From Streptomyces bobili (GTDB taxonomy: Bacteria; Actinomycetota; Actinomycetes; Streptomycetales; Streptomycetaceae): DNA of 36,308 nt. Each line of letters starts with the position of its first letter. Position 1 is the stretch's first letter. Positions 22,560 through 29,651 of the stretch are shown here, piece after piece. The stretch is from positions 1 to 36,308 of the forward strand of contig NZ_MUBA01000082.1 of assembly GCF_002154575.1 (NCBI RefSeq), given 5' to 3'. Made by a program: the position numbers and the translations under genes. The notes under the pieces were generated by a model. That model saw only the letters and a list, made by a program, of their open reading frames with translations, was not told where the DNA came from and did no database searches.

Positions 22560-22740
22560 GAGGGGGTCCTTCCGAGGGCTCGGACTCACTACGCGCGTAC
22601 CGGCCCCTCCCCCACACAACGAGACAGACTCCCCGGAATCGGCCGACAGGCCAGGTCAGAGATGGTCAGTCATCGAAGTTAGGGCGAGGGCATGCCCCTG
22701 GTGACGGGCAGGGGACAGCTAACAGGCAGCGCAAAGGGTC

Positions 22741-22770
22741 AGTGTAGCCACTTGGCACACTGATGTCCAA
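22741..22770 (-). promoter_or_regulatory. rpoB promoter
   Basis: On the minus strand TTGGAC (22765-22770) and TACACT (22741-22746) are separated by 18 bases, a good principal-sigma match. Transcription would start near 22734, giving a leader of about 175 bases. Confidence 0.75.
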
Positions 22771-23042
22771 TGCGGGTTTTTCGAGACCCTCGTAGCTCTC
22801 AACGTCCTCGGTCCGGTTGCCCTCAACGCACGTCGTACTCGACGCACGGTGATACTGCCCTCTTCGCCGTCGATCCATGCCTCGGATACGGATCCTTGTG
22901 ACGACGCGTCCTGAGAATTGCGCGCTGCGTGCGGTTCGTCAAGGCCCTCATGCTCGAACACCGGCCGTCCGGAGACACGACGAAGATCACCATACCCCTC
23001 GCCAACTCAGGAGCGGGGTAACCGTGGCCGGGCCCTCAGCAA

Positions 23043-23084
23043 CGCCGAAGAGCGACCACCCGGATGGATGATCGCTCTTCGGTG
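23043..23084 (-). terminator. Terminator or attenuator after rplL
   Basis: An 11-bp perfect stem (CCGAAGAGCGA with its complement), extended by a G-T and a C-G pair, with a 16-base loop. It lies 67 bases after the rplL stop and separates rplJ-rplL from rpoB-rpoC, at the position where E. coli has its rplL-rpoB attenuator. Confidence 0.8.
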
Positions 23085-23150
23085 CGTCGGCGTTACAGCC
23101 CCGAGGGGACAGTTTCGGCCTTCGCTGCGGTCGTCGCCGACCGCGGGGTG

Positions 23151-23531
23151 TTACTTGACCTCGACCGAGGCGCCGGCGGCCTTGAGGGACTCGGCGGCCT
23201 TCTCGGCGGCGTCCTTGGCGACCTTCTCGAGGACCGGCTTCGGAGCGCCGTCCACGAGGTCCTTGGCCTCCTTGAGGCCCAGGGAGGTCAGCTCACGCAC
23301 GACCTTGATGACCTGGATCTTCTTCTCGCCGGCACCGGTGAGGATGACGTCGAACTCGTCCTGCTCCTCGACGGCCTCGGCGGCAGCGGCCGGGCCCGCG
23401 GGGGCGGCGGCGACCGCGGCGGCGGCGGTGACGTCGAACTTGTCCTCGAACGCCTTCACGAACTCGGAGAGCTCGATGAGGGTCATCTCTTCGAACTGCG
23501 CGAGCAGGTCTTCCTGGCTGAGCTTCGCCAT
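23151..23531 (-). CDS. rplL: Ribosomal protein L7/L12, 126 aa
   Basis: Stalk protein that recruits and activates translation GTPases. The N-terminal dimerisation helices ([20 protein letters not shown]) are followed by an Ala/Pro-rich hinge (about 38-52). The C-terminal domain has the family's [20 protein letters not shown] segment. The ATG at 23531 was chosen from the preceding GGAAGGA and the known protein start; an upstream in-frame GTG would add six residues. It lies 110 bases after rplJ and is co-transcribed with it. Confidence 0.98.
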   Translation of the reverse strand: MAKLSQEDLLAQFEEMTLIELSEFVKAFEDKFDVTAAAAVAAAPAGPAAAAEAVEEQDEFDVILTGAGEKKIQVIKVVRELTSLGLKEAKDLVDGAPKPVLEKVAKDAAEKAAESLKAAGASVEVK

Positions 23532-23641
23532 GGTGGGCGATCCTTCCACTAATTCGGCTGGTGCCGATGTACTTGTTCGGCGGGCGTACGTTCGGCCCGC
23601 TAAGACCGCTGCCTCAGGCGGCGGTCACTGCGCGAGCCGAG

Positions 23642-24172
23642 TTACTCGGCACCGCCCTGCTCTGCCTGCTTGGCACGAAGAGCGTCCACGGTGCGGACGA
23701 GCTTCGAGGGAAGCGCCTGGAAGAGCTGAGCAGCCTGGGACTGCTTGCCCTTGAAGGCACCCGCCAGCTTGGAGAGCAGAACCTCGCGGGACTCGAGGTC
23801 CGCAAGCTTCTTGATCTCGTCGGCGGACAGCGCCTTGCCGTCAAGGACACCGCCCTTGATGACGAGGTTGGGGTTGTCCTTGGCGAAGTCACGAAGACCC
23901 TTCGCCGACTCCACCGGGTCACCGGTGACGAAGGCAACTGCCGTCGGACCGTTGAACAGGTCGTCGAGCGTCGAGATCCCGGCCTCGTTGGCCGCAATCT
24001 TGGTCAGCGTGTTCTTCACCACGGCGTACTGGGCGTTCTCACCGAGCGAACGGCGCAGCGTCTTGAGCTGCGCCACGGTGAGACCCCGGTACTCGGTCAG
24101 CACGGCGGCGTTCGAGCTGCGGAACTGCTCCGCGAGCTCGGCTACCGCGGCAGCCTTGTCGGGCCTTGCCAT
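23642..24172 (-). CDS. rplJ: Ribosomal protein L10, 176 aa
   Basis: Base of the ribosomal stalk, binding 23S rRNA and L7/L12 dimers, and usually the autoregulator of its own operon. The start [17 protein letters not shown] at 24172 has GGAAGGAGG 9 nt upstream; longer frames run into the leader RNA. The conserved [16 protein letters not shown] and [12 protein letters not shown] segments are present. An attenuator-like terminator with a T-tract lies in its leader, as expected for L10-type regulation. Confidence 0.98.
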   Translation of the reverse strand: MARPDKAAAVAELAEQFRSSNAAVLTEYRGLTVAQLKTLRRSLGENAQYAVVKNTLTKIAANEAGISTLDDLFNGPTAVAFVTGDPVESAKGLRDFAKDNPNLVIKGGVLDGKALSADEIKKLADLESREVLLSKLAGAFKGKQSQAAQLFQALPSKLVRTVDALRAKQAEQGGAE

Positions 24173-24410
24173 GAGCGTCGGCCTCCTTCCGGGTGTTGAC
24201 GACCGCTCGGAAGGGGCTGGGAAAAACGAAACGCCCCGGCGCAGGCGCACGGGGCGAGGGCTCGACCGAACGAGATCCATGGGGCGGATCACGGTCCGGG
24301 AGCACTTCCACAGTCACCTGCGCGGGTCGTCCGCATATCAGCGGATCCTTCGGCCACCGCGTCCTCTCACGAGCACACGGCAACGACCAGCGGTCTTTGG
24401 CTTCTGTAGG
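24173..24410 (-). promoter_or_regulatory. rplJ leader RNA (probable L10 leader)
   Basis: About 235 transcribed bases separate the likely rplJ promoter from its ATG. The leader has several stems upstream of a terminator with a T-tract (24222-24256), the arrangement used when L10(L12)4 binds its own mRNA. I infer the L10 leader from position and layout; I did not fold it fully or match the L10 kink-turn site. Confidence 0.6.
24222..24256 (-). terminator. Attenuator terminator in the rplJ leader
   Basis: On the minus strand CGCCCCG and CGGGGCG pair around an 11-base loop and are followed by TTTCGTTTTT, a textbook intrinsic terminator and rare in this GC-rich genome. It lies 50 bases before the rplJ ATG, so it must be conditional. 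Confidence 0.8.
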
Positions 24411-24440
24411 AGCGTACGTGAACGGGTCGCCGTCAAGCAA
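24411..24440 (-). promoter_or_regulatory. Likely rplJ promoter
   Basis: TTGCTT (24435-24440) and TACGCT (24411-24416) on the minus strand, 18 bases apart. The -10 is the same hexamer as in the rpsL promoter. Start expected near 24404. Confidence 0.5.
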
Positions 24441-24470
24441 ATCCGCCCGTAAGGGGGGTTCGCTGCCGGC

Positions 24471-25298
24471 TCAGCGGCCGGCCTTCTTCATCTCCTCGGC
24501 CAGGTCGAAGGTGTCCGAGGCGGGCGGGGCCTGCACGGTGACCGGCTTGTCGAAGTCGAGGAAGGTGACGGTGAGGTCGAGCGGGCCCTTGCGCCCGAAG
24601 CCCTGGAACCGCTGCTGCTTGGTGCGGCCGGACGCGTCGATCCAGACGTCCATCTCCAGTTCGTCGACGCCGAGCTTCTCGTACTGCGCGAGAGCCTGCT
24701 CGCGGATCTGGCGGACGCTCTTGGTCTCGTCCTTGTACGACGCCCGGATCTCGTCGACGGTGGCCGTGCCCTCGTAGTGCGTGGTGGTGACGCCGTCGAC
24801 GGTCTCGGTGCCGGTCTTCCTCAGGTCCTCGGCCGCGGTGAGGAAGGTGCTCTCGTGGGCCGGGTTGCGGCGGACCTTGTCGGCCAGGGGGGCGGTGTCG
24901 ACCTTGACACCGCTCGGGGTGTCGGAGCCGCCCGGCGCACCGAACTTCATCCAGTGCTTGCCGTCCTCGGTGGGCTCGTCGCTGCCGACGTACACCACTC
25001 CGCCGACCAGGCGGACCTCGCCCTCGCCCTCGTCGGGTCCACCGAGGATCGTCGTCCTCAGGCTCATGGCCGGCGGTTCCACGGCCATCGCGGCCTCGGC
25101 CCTGAGCCGGCCCTCCTCCGGCATCCGGCCGGTCATCCGGTAGCGCAGGGAGCTGACCCGCTCCGTCTTCTCGGCGGCTCGCGCGACGGCCGTGGCGGCC
25201 TCCTTCGCGTCGCCGCCGCCCGCCGCATCCTCCGAAGCCGCCGCACAGCCCGTGACGAGCAGAGCGGACAGCCCGAGGACACCCACGGTAAATCTCAT
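24471..25298 (-). CDS. Secreted lipoprotein, LppX/LolA-like, 275 aa
   Basis: A lipid-anchored extracytoplasmic protein of unknown role. The start MRFTVGVLGLSALLVTGC at 25298 has GGGGGA six bases upstream; Cys18 is the lipidation residue in the lipobox VTGC. The mature part is beta-rich, with EDGKHWMKF, TTTHYEGTATVDEIR and ELEMDVWIDASGRTKQQRF. It ends in an acidic strand resembling mycobacterial LppX/LprG and LolA-type lipid-binding folds. It is a paralogue of the next lipoprotein (GKHWIKY, TTHYSGTVEVADL, VDIWVDDENLLVKKV), 109 bases away. The pair sits between rplA and rplJ, inside an otherwise translational gene block. Lipid binding is inferred. Confidence 0.8.
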   Translation of the reverse strand: MRFTVGVLGLSALLVTGCAAASEDAAGGGDAKEAATAVARAAEKTERVSSLRYRMTGRMPEEGRLRAEAAMAVEPPAMSLRTTILGGPDEGEGEVRLVGGVVYVGSDEPTEDGKHWMKFGAPGGSDTPSGVKVDTAPLADKVRRNPAHESTFLTAAEDLRKTGTETVDGVTTTHYEGTATVDEIRASYKDETKSVRQIREQALAQYEKLGVDELEMDVWIDASGRTKQQRFQGFGRKGPLDLTVTFLDFDKPVTVQAPPASDTFDLAEEMKKAGR

Positions 25299-25407
25299 GC
25301 ACATTCCCCCACGCGACACACAGTGAACACCTGCTCGATTCACAGGAACGGTGTGAAGGTATCCCAGAGGTGCGGGTGGGGTCCCGTGAATTCCCCGCGG
25401 CACGGGG

Positions 25408-26340
25408 TCAGGACGTGGGGCCGGCCCCTTGCTGCTGGAGCAGCTCCGAGAAGTCCGCGGTGTCGGCCGCCGGGGGGACCTCGGTGTCGACCGGGGTGCC
25501 GTAGTCGCTGTAGTAGGCGGTCTGGCTGTAGGCGCCGTTCGCCGCCTGGCCCTGCTCGACCTTCTTGACCAGGAGGTTCTCGTCGTCGACCCAGATGTCG
25601 ACGGTCTCGGTGGTGACGCCGGCCTGCTCCAGCTGTTTCTTCAGGTCGGCGAGCTGGCTGTCGCTGAGGCTGGAGTTGCGGGTGGCGAGGTCGGCGACCT
25701 CGACGGTGCCCGAGTAGTGCGTGGTGTGCTCGCCGCGCACGGTCTCCTCGCCGACCCTACGCACGTCCCCTGAGGCCAGCAGGAGCTTCACCGACTGGTT
25801 CGGGGTGGAGTTCTCCATCTGGTCCTTGAGATAGGCCCCGGATCCGCCGCCGAGCGTCTCCAGCGCCTCGTACGGGTACTTGATCCAGTGCTTGCCGCCG
25901 GCCTGCTCGGCGAAGACATCGCCCATGCGCGCGTAGTACGCGTCGGGCAGATAGCGGGCCTCCATCGACGTGGCGCCCAGCTGCCGCATGGTGTCGGCCA
26001 TCGTGCCACCGGTGTAGGTGATGGTGAGGGTGCCGGTGAGGCCGTCACCCCAGCCGAGGGAACCGTCGGCCGTCATGGCCATCAGCGAGCCCATGGTGGT
26101 GGTCGACTCGACCTTCGCGGAGTCGGCGCCGTCGGTGGATTTCTCGGCGGTGCGCAGGGCGGCTATCGGGCTGACGTGGCTGCCGCCCCCCTTGGAAGAA
26201 GAGGAGGAAGAAGAGGACTCACCGTCTCCCCCGGAGCCCTCGGAACCCCCGGAGCCCCCCGAACTGCAGCCGGCCACCCCGGTCAGCAGGGTCACCGCGA
26301 CGATCGACAGGCCCGCCCGGCGCCCATTCGTGCCCTTCAT
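25408..26340 (-). CDS. Secreted lipoprotein, LppX/LolA-like paralogue, 310 aa
   Basis: The start MKGTNGRRAGLSIVAVTLLT at 26340 follows a GGGGGTGAGGGC site; Cys25 lies in the lipobox VAGC. A low-complexity Gly/Ser linker (about 26-55, with a run of eight Ser) would hold the domain away from the membrane. The folded part matches its downstream paralogue in order (GKHWIKYPYE, EHTTHYSGTVEVADL, TETVDIWVDDENLLVKKVE), so the two arose by duplication. It lies after the rplA terminator. No promoter was identified with confidence. Function unknown; the fold suggests binding of a lipid or other hydrophobic ligand. Confidence 0.8.
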   Translation of the reverse strand: MKGTNGRRAGLSIVAVTLLTGVAGCSSGGSGGSEGSGGDGESSSSSSSSKGGGSHVSPIAALRTAEKSTDGADSAKVESTTTMGSLMAMTADGSLGWGDGLTGTLTITYTGGTMADTMRQLGATSMEARYLPDAYYARMGDVFAEQAGGKHWIKYPYEALETLGGGSGAYLKDQMENSTPNQSVKLLLASGDVRRVGEETVRGEHTTHYSGTVEVADLATRNSSLSDSQLADLKKQLEQAGVTTETVDIWVDDENLLVKKVEQGQAANGAYSQTAYYSDYGTPVDTEVPPAADTADFSELLQQQGAGPTS

Positions 26341-26409
26341 GCCCTCACCCCCAACTAGTCCCCGTGTTCGCACGCTAACCCACGGCACTGACACCCGTAA
26401 GGCAAAAGG

Positions 26410-26446
26410 GACGAGCCCCGCACCTCGAAAGGTTGCGGGGCTCGTC
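26410..26446 (-). terminator. Terminator after rplA
   Basis: Perfect 13-bp stem (GACGAGCCCCGCA with its complement), an additional inner CC/GG, and CCTTTTGCC downstream on the minus strand. It separates rplK-rplA from the two lipoprotein genes. Confidence 0.88.
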
Positions 26447-26470
26447 GCCGACTGAGGCGAACCGTCAGGT

Positions 26471-27196
26471 TCAGACCGCGGCCGGGTCCTCCTCGACGAG
26501 GAGGTTCTTGGTGCGGTTCGGGTCGATCAGGATGCCGGGGCCGATCGTGGTGCTGATCGCGGCCTTCTTGATGTAGCGACCCTTGGCGGCGGACGGCTTC
26601 AGACGGATGATCTCGTCCAGGGCCGCGCCGTAGTTCTCCACCAGCTGCGCGTCGTCGAAGGACGCCTTGCCGATGATGAAGTGCAGGTTCGAGTGCTTGT
26701 CGACGCGGAACTCGATCTTGCCGCCCTTGATCTCCGTGACGGCCTTGGCCACGTCGGGGGTGACGGTGCCGGTCTTCGGGTTCGGCATCAGACCACGCGG
26801 ACCGAGCACGCGGCCGAGGCGGCCGACCTTGCCCATGAGGTCCGGGGTGGCGACGACGGCGTCGAAGTCCAGACGGCCCTTCGCGACCTCGTCGATCAGT
26901 TCGTCGGAGCCGACGATGTCGGCGCCCGCGGCCTCTGCGGCCGCAGCACGGTCACCGGTCGCGAAGACCAGGACCCGGGCGGTCTTGCCGGTGCCGTGCG
27001 GCAGGTTCACGGTGCCACGGACCATCTGATCGGCCTTGCGCGGGTCGACACCCAGACGGAAGGCGATCTCGACGGTGCCGTCGAACTTCGAGGTGGAGGT
27101 CTCCTTGGCGAGACGGACGGCCTCGAGCGGGGCGTAGAGCTTCTCCCGGTCGATCTTGGCGTCCGCAGCGCGGAGAGACTTGCTGCGCTTGCTCAC
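26471..27196 (-). CDS. rplA: Ribosomal protein L1, 241 aa
   Basis: Protein of the mobile L1 stalk near the E site, often a repressor of its own operon. The GTG start has GGAG five bases upstream. Diagnostic parts are [38 protein letters not shown] and [19 protein letters not shown]. Normal length. It lies 99 bases after rplK. Confidence 0.98.
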   Translation of the reverse strand: MSKRSKSLRAADAKIDREKLYAPLEAVRLAKETSTSKFDGTVEIAFRLGVDPRKADQMVRGTVNLPHGTGKTARVLVFATGDRAAAAEAAGADIVGSDELIDEVAKGRLDFDAVVATPDLMGKVGRLGRVLGPRGLMPNPKTGTVTPDVAKAVTEIKGGKIEFRVDKHSNLHFIIGKASFDDAQLVENYGAALDEIIRLKPSAAKGRYIKKAAISTTIGPGILIDPNRTKNLLVEEDPAAV

Positions 27197-27295
27197 TACT
27201 GCTCCTGGGGTTTCTGAGGAGTCGTGGTACGGGCCGAGCAGGCCCTGCCACGTGCGGCCGGAGCCGCGACTACGAAGGTGCTACGAGGCTGGGGC

Positions 27296-27730
27296 TCAGC
27301 CCTCGACCGTGATGCCCATGGAACGGGCGGTGCCGGCGATGATCTTCGACGCGGCGTCCAGGTCGTTGGCGTTCAGGTCGGGGAGCTTGGTCGTGGCGAT
27401 CTCGCGGACCTGCGCCTGCGTGATCTTGGCGACCTTGGTCTTGTGCGGCTCGCCCGAGCCCTTCTCGACACCCGCGGCCTTGAGGATCATCTTCGCGGCC
27501 GGCGGCGTCTTGGTGATGAAGGTGAAGGAGCGGTCTTCGTAGACCGTGATCTCCACCGGGATCACCCAGCCACGCTGCGACTCGGTCGCGGCGTTGTAGG
27601 CCTTGCAGAACTCCATGATGTTGACGCCGTGCTGGCCGAGCGCGGGGCCGACCGGCGGAGCGGGGTTAGCCGCACCGGCGTTGATCTGGAGCTTGATGAG
27701 CCCCGTGACCTTCTTCTTCTTGGGAGGCAT
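27296..27730 (-). CDS. rplK: Ribosomal protein L11, 144 aa
   Basis: Part of the GTPase-associated centre, target site of thiostrepton-type antibiotics together with 23S rRNA, and needed for RelA activation. It begins [19 protein letters not shown] and contains [20 protein letters not shown]. The proline-rich N-domain implicated in thiostrepton binding is unchanged. GGAG lies seven bases before the ATG. Confidence 0.98.
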
Positions 27731-27802
27731 TGCTCTCTCCGGGTCCTAGTGAGAGTTTTCAGCCGTCCGGTCCGGATGATCCGGATGGAGGCATACCGCA
27801 CA

Positions 27803-27830
27803 ACGATAACGGGTATCCGTGCGCGGCCAA
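27803..27830 (-). promoter_or_regulatory. Possible rplK promoter
   Basis: TTGGCC (27825-27830) and TATCGT (27803-27808) on the minus strand, 16 bases apart, just below the terminator after nusG. A small inverted repeat TCCGGA-TGA-TCCGGA (27771-27785) follows in the leader. Weak match. Confidence 0.3.
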
Positions 27831-27873
27831 AAACCGAGCAGGTCAGGCACCGCGCGAGCGGCCACCTGACCTG
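27829..27873 (-). terminator. Terminator after nusG
   Basis: Nine-bp perfect stem CAGGTCAGG/CCTGACCTG (27839-27847 with 27865-27873), followed on the minus strand by CTCGGTTTTTGG with a T5 run. It lies 27 bases past the nusG stop. Confidence 0.7.
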
Positions 27874-27899
27874 GTCGGAGGCTTGTGTTCCAGAAGGGG

Positions 27900-28814
27900 C
27901 TAGTTCTTCTGGATCTGGTCGAAGCTCAGCTCGACCGGGGTCTCGCGGCCGAAGATCTCGACGAGGCCCTTGACCTTCTTCGAGTCGGCGTTGATCTCGT
28001 TGATCGTGGCCTGGAGCGTGGCGAACGGGCCGTCCGTGACGGTGACCGAGTCGCCGACCTCGAAGTCCAGCACCTGGACCTCGACCTTGCGCTGCGGAAC
28101 CGGCTTGCCCTCGGCCTCGGCGGCCTCGCGGGCGGCCTTCTCCTCGGCCTCCGGGGCGAGCATCTTGACGATCTCGTCCAGGGTCAGCGGGTACGGGTCG
28201 TAGGCGTTGCCCACGAAGCCTGTGACGCCGGGGGTGTTGCGGACGACGCCCCAGGACTCGTTCGTCAGGTCCATGCGCACCAGCACGTAGCCGGGGAGCT
28301 TGTTCTGACGGATGGTCTTGCGCTCGCCGTTCTTGATCTGCGCGACTTCTTCCTGCGGCACCTCGGCCTGGAAGATGAAGTCCTCGACGTTCAGCGAGAC
28401 GGCACGCTGTTCGAGGTTGGTCTTCACGCGGTTCTCGTAGCCGGCGTACGTGTGGATGACGTACCACTCGCCTGGCAGGGTGCGCAGTTCCTCGCGCAGG
28501 GCCGCGACGGGGTCGACGGGCTCGGCCGGCTCTGCTTCCTCGGCCTCTTCCGCGACGGCTTCGCCGTCCTCGGAGTCCTCGACGTCGGTGGTCGTGGCCT
28601 CGTCCTCGTCGGCGGACTCGTCGGAGTCGGCTGCCTCGTCGGCGGCGTCTTCCTCGTCCTCGACGTGCAGTGCGGCTTCCTCCGCGGGCTCGCCCGCCTC
28701 GGCGTCGGCAGCCTCGGACTCGTCCAGGTCCTCGTCAGCGCCCTCGACGATGTCGAGCTCGTCGTCAGCCGACTCATCCGGCTCGATGGCGTCGTTCAGG
28801 TTCTGGTCAGACAC
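27900..28814 (-). CDS. nusG: Transcription termination/antitermination factor NusG, 304 aa
   Basis: Binds RNA polymerase and links it to Rho or the ribosome. Residues 1-105 form an actinobacterial-type acidic extension, almost entirely Asp, Glu, Ala and Ser. The NGN domain runs about 115-225 ([42 protein letters not shown]). An Ala/Glu linker and the KOW domain follow at 250-300 ([20 protein letters not shown]). The GTG start has only a weak AGGAAG site. It lies 79 bases after secE, with a hairpin in the gap. Confidence 0.97.
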   Translation of the reverse strand: MSDQNLNDAIEPDESADDELDIVEGADEDLDESEAADAEAGEPAEEAALHVEDEEDAADEAADSDESADEDEATTTDVEDSEDGEAVAEEAEEAEPAEPVDPVAALREELRTLPGEWYVIHTYAGYENRVKTNLEQRAVSLNVEDFIFQAEVPQEEVAQIKNGERKTIRQNKLPGYVLVRMDLTNESWGVVRNTPGVTGFVGNAYDPYPLTLDEIVKMLAPEAEEKAAREAAEAEGKPVPQRKVEVQVLDFEVGDSVTVTDGPFATLQATINEINADSKKVKGLVEIFGRETPVELSFDQIQKN

Positions 28815-28857
28815 GGTGGCTGCTTCTTCCTGGATACATAGGGGTGGAACACGCGAA

Positions 28858-28883
28858 AGGGGCGCCGATCACCCGGCGCCCTT
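28858..28883 (-). terminator. Hairpin between secE and nusG
   Basis: A GGGCGCC/GGCGCCC stem, lengthened by a G-T and an A-T pair, followed by CCTTTCGCG on the minus strand. It begins 11 bases after the secE stop. As secE and nusG are normally co-transcribed it may be a partial terminator. Confidence 0.55.
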
Positions 28884-28893
28884 CGCTCTCGGC

Positions 28894-29178
28894 TCAGCCG
28901 AATACGTACTTCGCGGCGTGGTCGAGTCCATAGTCAATCACGGTCACCAGACCGATCATGATGACCACGAAGATGATCACGACCATGGTGTACGTGCTCA
29001 GCTGGCCCCGCGTCGGCCAGACGACCTTGCGAAGCTCCGCGACGATCTGGCGGTAGAAGAGGGCGAGCCGCTTGAGCGGGCCCTTCTTCGCGCGCTTGCC
29101 GCCCTTGCGGGACTTCTTCTGCTCAGGCACTTCGTCCTGGGCATCAGGCGTGTCGATGGAGCCCACGGCGTCCGCCAT
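28894..29178 (-). CDS. secE: Preprotein translocase subunit SecE, 94 aa
   Basis: Essential clamp subunit of the SecYEG channel. It has the short, single-span actinobacterial form: a charged N-terminus (about 1-45, Lys/Arg-rich), the conserved amphipathic helix with ELRKVVWPTRGQL, and one membrane helix (about 62-84). GAGG lies four bases before the ATG. It is directly downstream of the tRNA-Trp gene. Confidence 0.97.
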   Translation of the reverse strand: MADAVGSIDTPDAQDEVPEQKKSRKGGKRAKKGPLKRLALFYRQIVAELRKVVWPTRGQLSTYTMVVIIFVVIMIGLVTVIDYGLDHAAKYVFG

Positions 29179-29286
29179 TCGTCCTCACCTGTTCCCGGGT
29201 CGTGGCCGTGCCGCGCCCGGTCTGAGCCGCACGGCAGTGCATTTCTGTACGTACATGCGCACACATCCTGGCGAAGGAGTGTGTAG

Positions 29287-29359
29287 CAGGGCCGGAGGGA
29301 CTTGAACCCCCAACCGCTGGTTTTGGAGACCAGTGCTCTACCAATTGAGCTACGACCCT
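29287..29359 (-). tRNA. tRNA-Trp (anticodon CCA)
   Basis: Minus-strand cloverleaf of 73 bases. The acceptor stem is AGGGTCG/CGGCCCT with one T-G pair, and discriminator G. The D-arm begins TAGCTCAATTGGTAGAGC. The anticodon stem CTGGT/ACCAG has loop CTCCAAA (anticodon CCA), and the T-arm contains GGTTCAAGTCC. No CCA end is encoded. A promoter lies 86 bases upstream and secE 108 bases downstream. Confidence 0.97.
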
Positions 29360-29444
29360 TTGTGTGTTCCCCAACGTACCGCATCCGGCCGGATGCTCGG
29401 TGTGCACCGGTTGTGGCACGGCTGTTGAAGGCCAACGACGTAGG

Positions 29445-29474
29445 AGTGTACGTGTTCCGGGGCGCCTCGTCGAA
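29445..29474 (-). promoter_or_regulatory. Promoter for tRNA-Trp and probably secE-nusG
   Basis: TTCGAC (29469-29474) and TACACT (29445-29450) on the minus strand, 18 bases apart; the -10 equals that of rpoB. Start near 29438. The 292-base gap up to aspC otherwise holds a palindrome (CATCCGGCCGGATG near 29382) and, toward aspC, repeated CCGGATCA copies near 29547-29566. Confidence 0.6.
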
Positions 29475-29651
29475 CGGAAAGTGCCCGTGAGGACCCCGAA
29501 GGCGGAAGATCGTCGGGAAAACCCCGGAAGATCACCAGGCCATCGGTCCGGATCAACCCGGATCAGCACGGATGTTCAAAAGAGGGCCCGTCCTTGTTCA
29601 GTCCGTGAAACCCGTGTGCCGGGCCGGTTTCCAGTCTGAAAACATGGGGCC

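Larger units (their letters stand above)
22560..23150 (-). promoter_or_regulatory. rplL-rpoB intergenic control region
   Basis: This 591-base gap has no supportable gene. Reading down the minus strand it holds a strong terminator after rplL (23043-23084), then a weak promoter-like pair TTGACG (22937-22942) and AATTCT (22914-22919) 17 bases apart. The clear rpoB promoter (22741-22770) comes next. After it lies a leader with a CCCCTG/CAGGGG hairpin (22695-22714) and the ribosome site for the TTG start. The segment just after the promoter, CTTTGCGCTGCCTGTTAGCT, looks like the conserved leader I recall upstream of rpoB in other actinobacteria. Confidence 0.6.

Noticed and set aside
19479..22682. 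Long plus-strand frame opposite rpoB, about 1067 codons
   Set aside because: Mirror frame of rpoB with the same biased composition; rpoB itself is certain.
22771..23040. Small open frames in the rplL-rpoB gap
   Set aside because: Up to about 80 codons, but no ribosome site, no conserved composition, and they overlap promoter elements.
28560..28800. Low-complexity tandem-like repeats (TCGTCG/GTCCTC)
   Set aside because: They encode the acidic N-terminus of NusG; not a separate repeat element.
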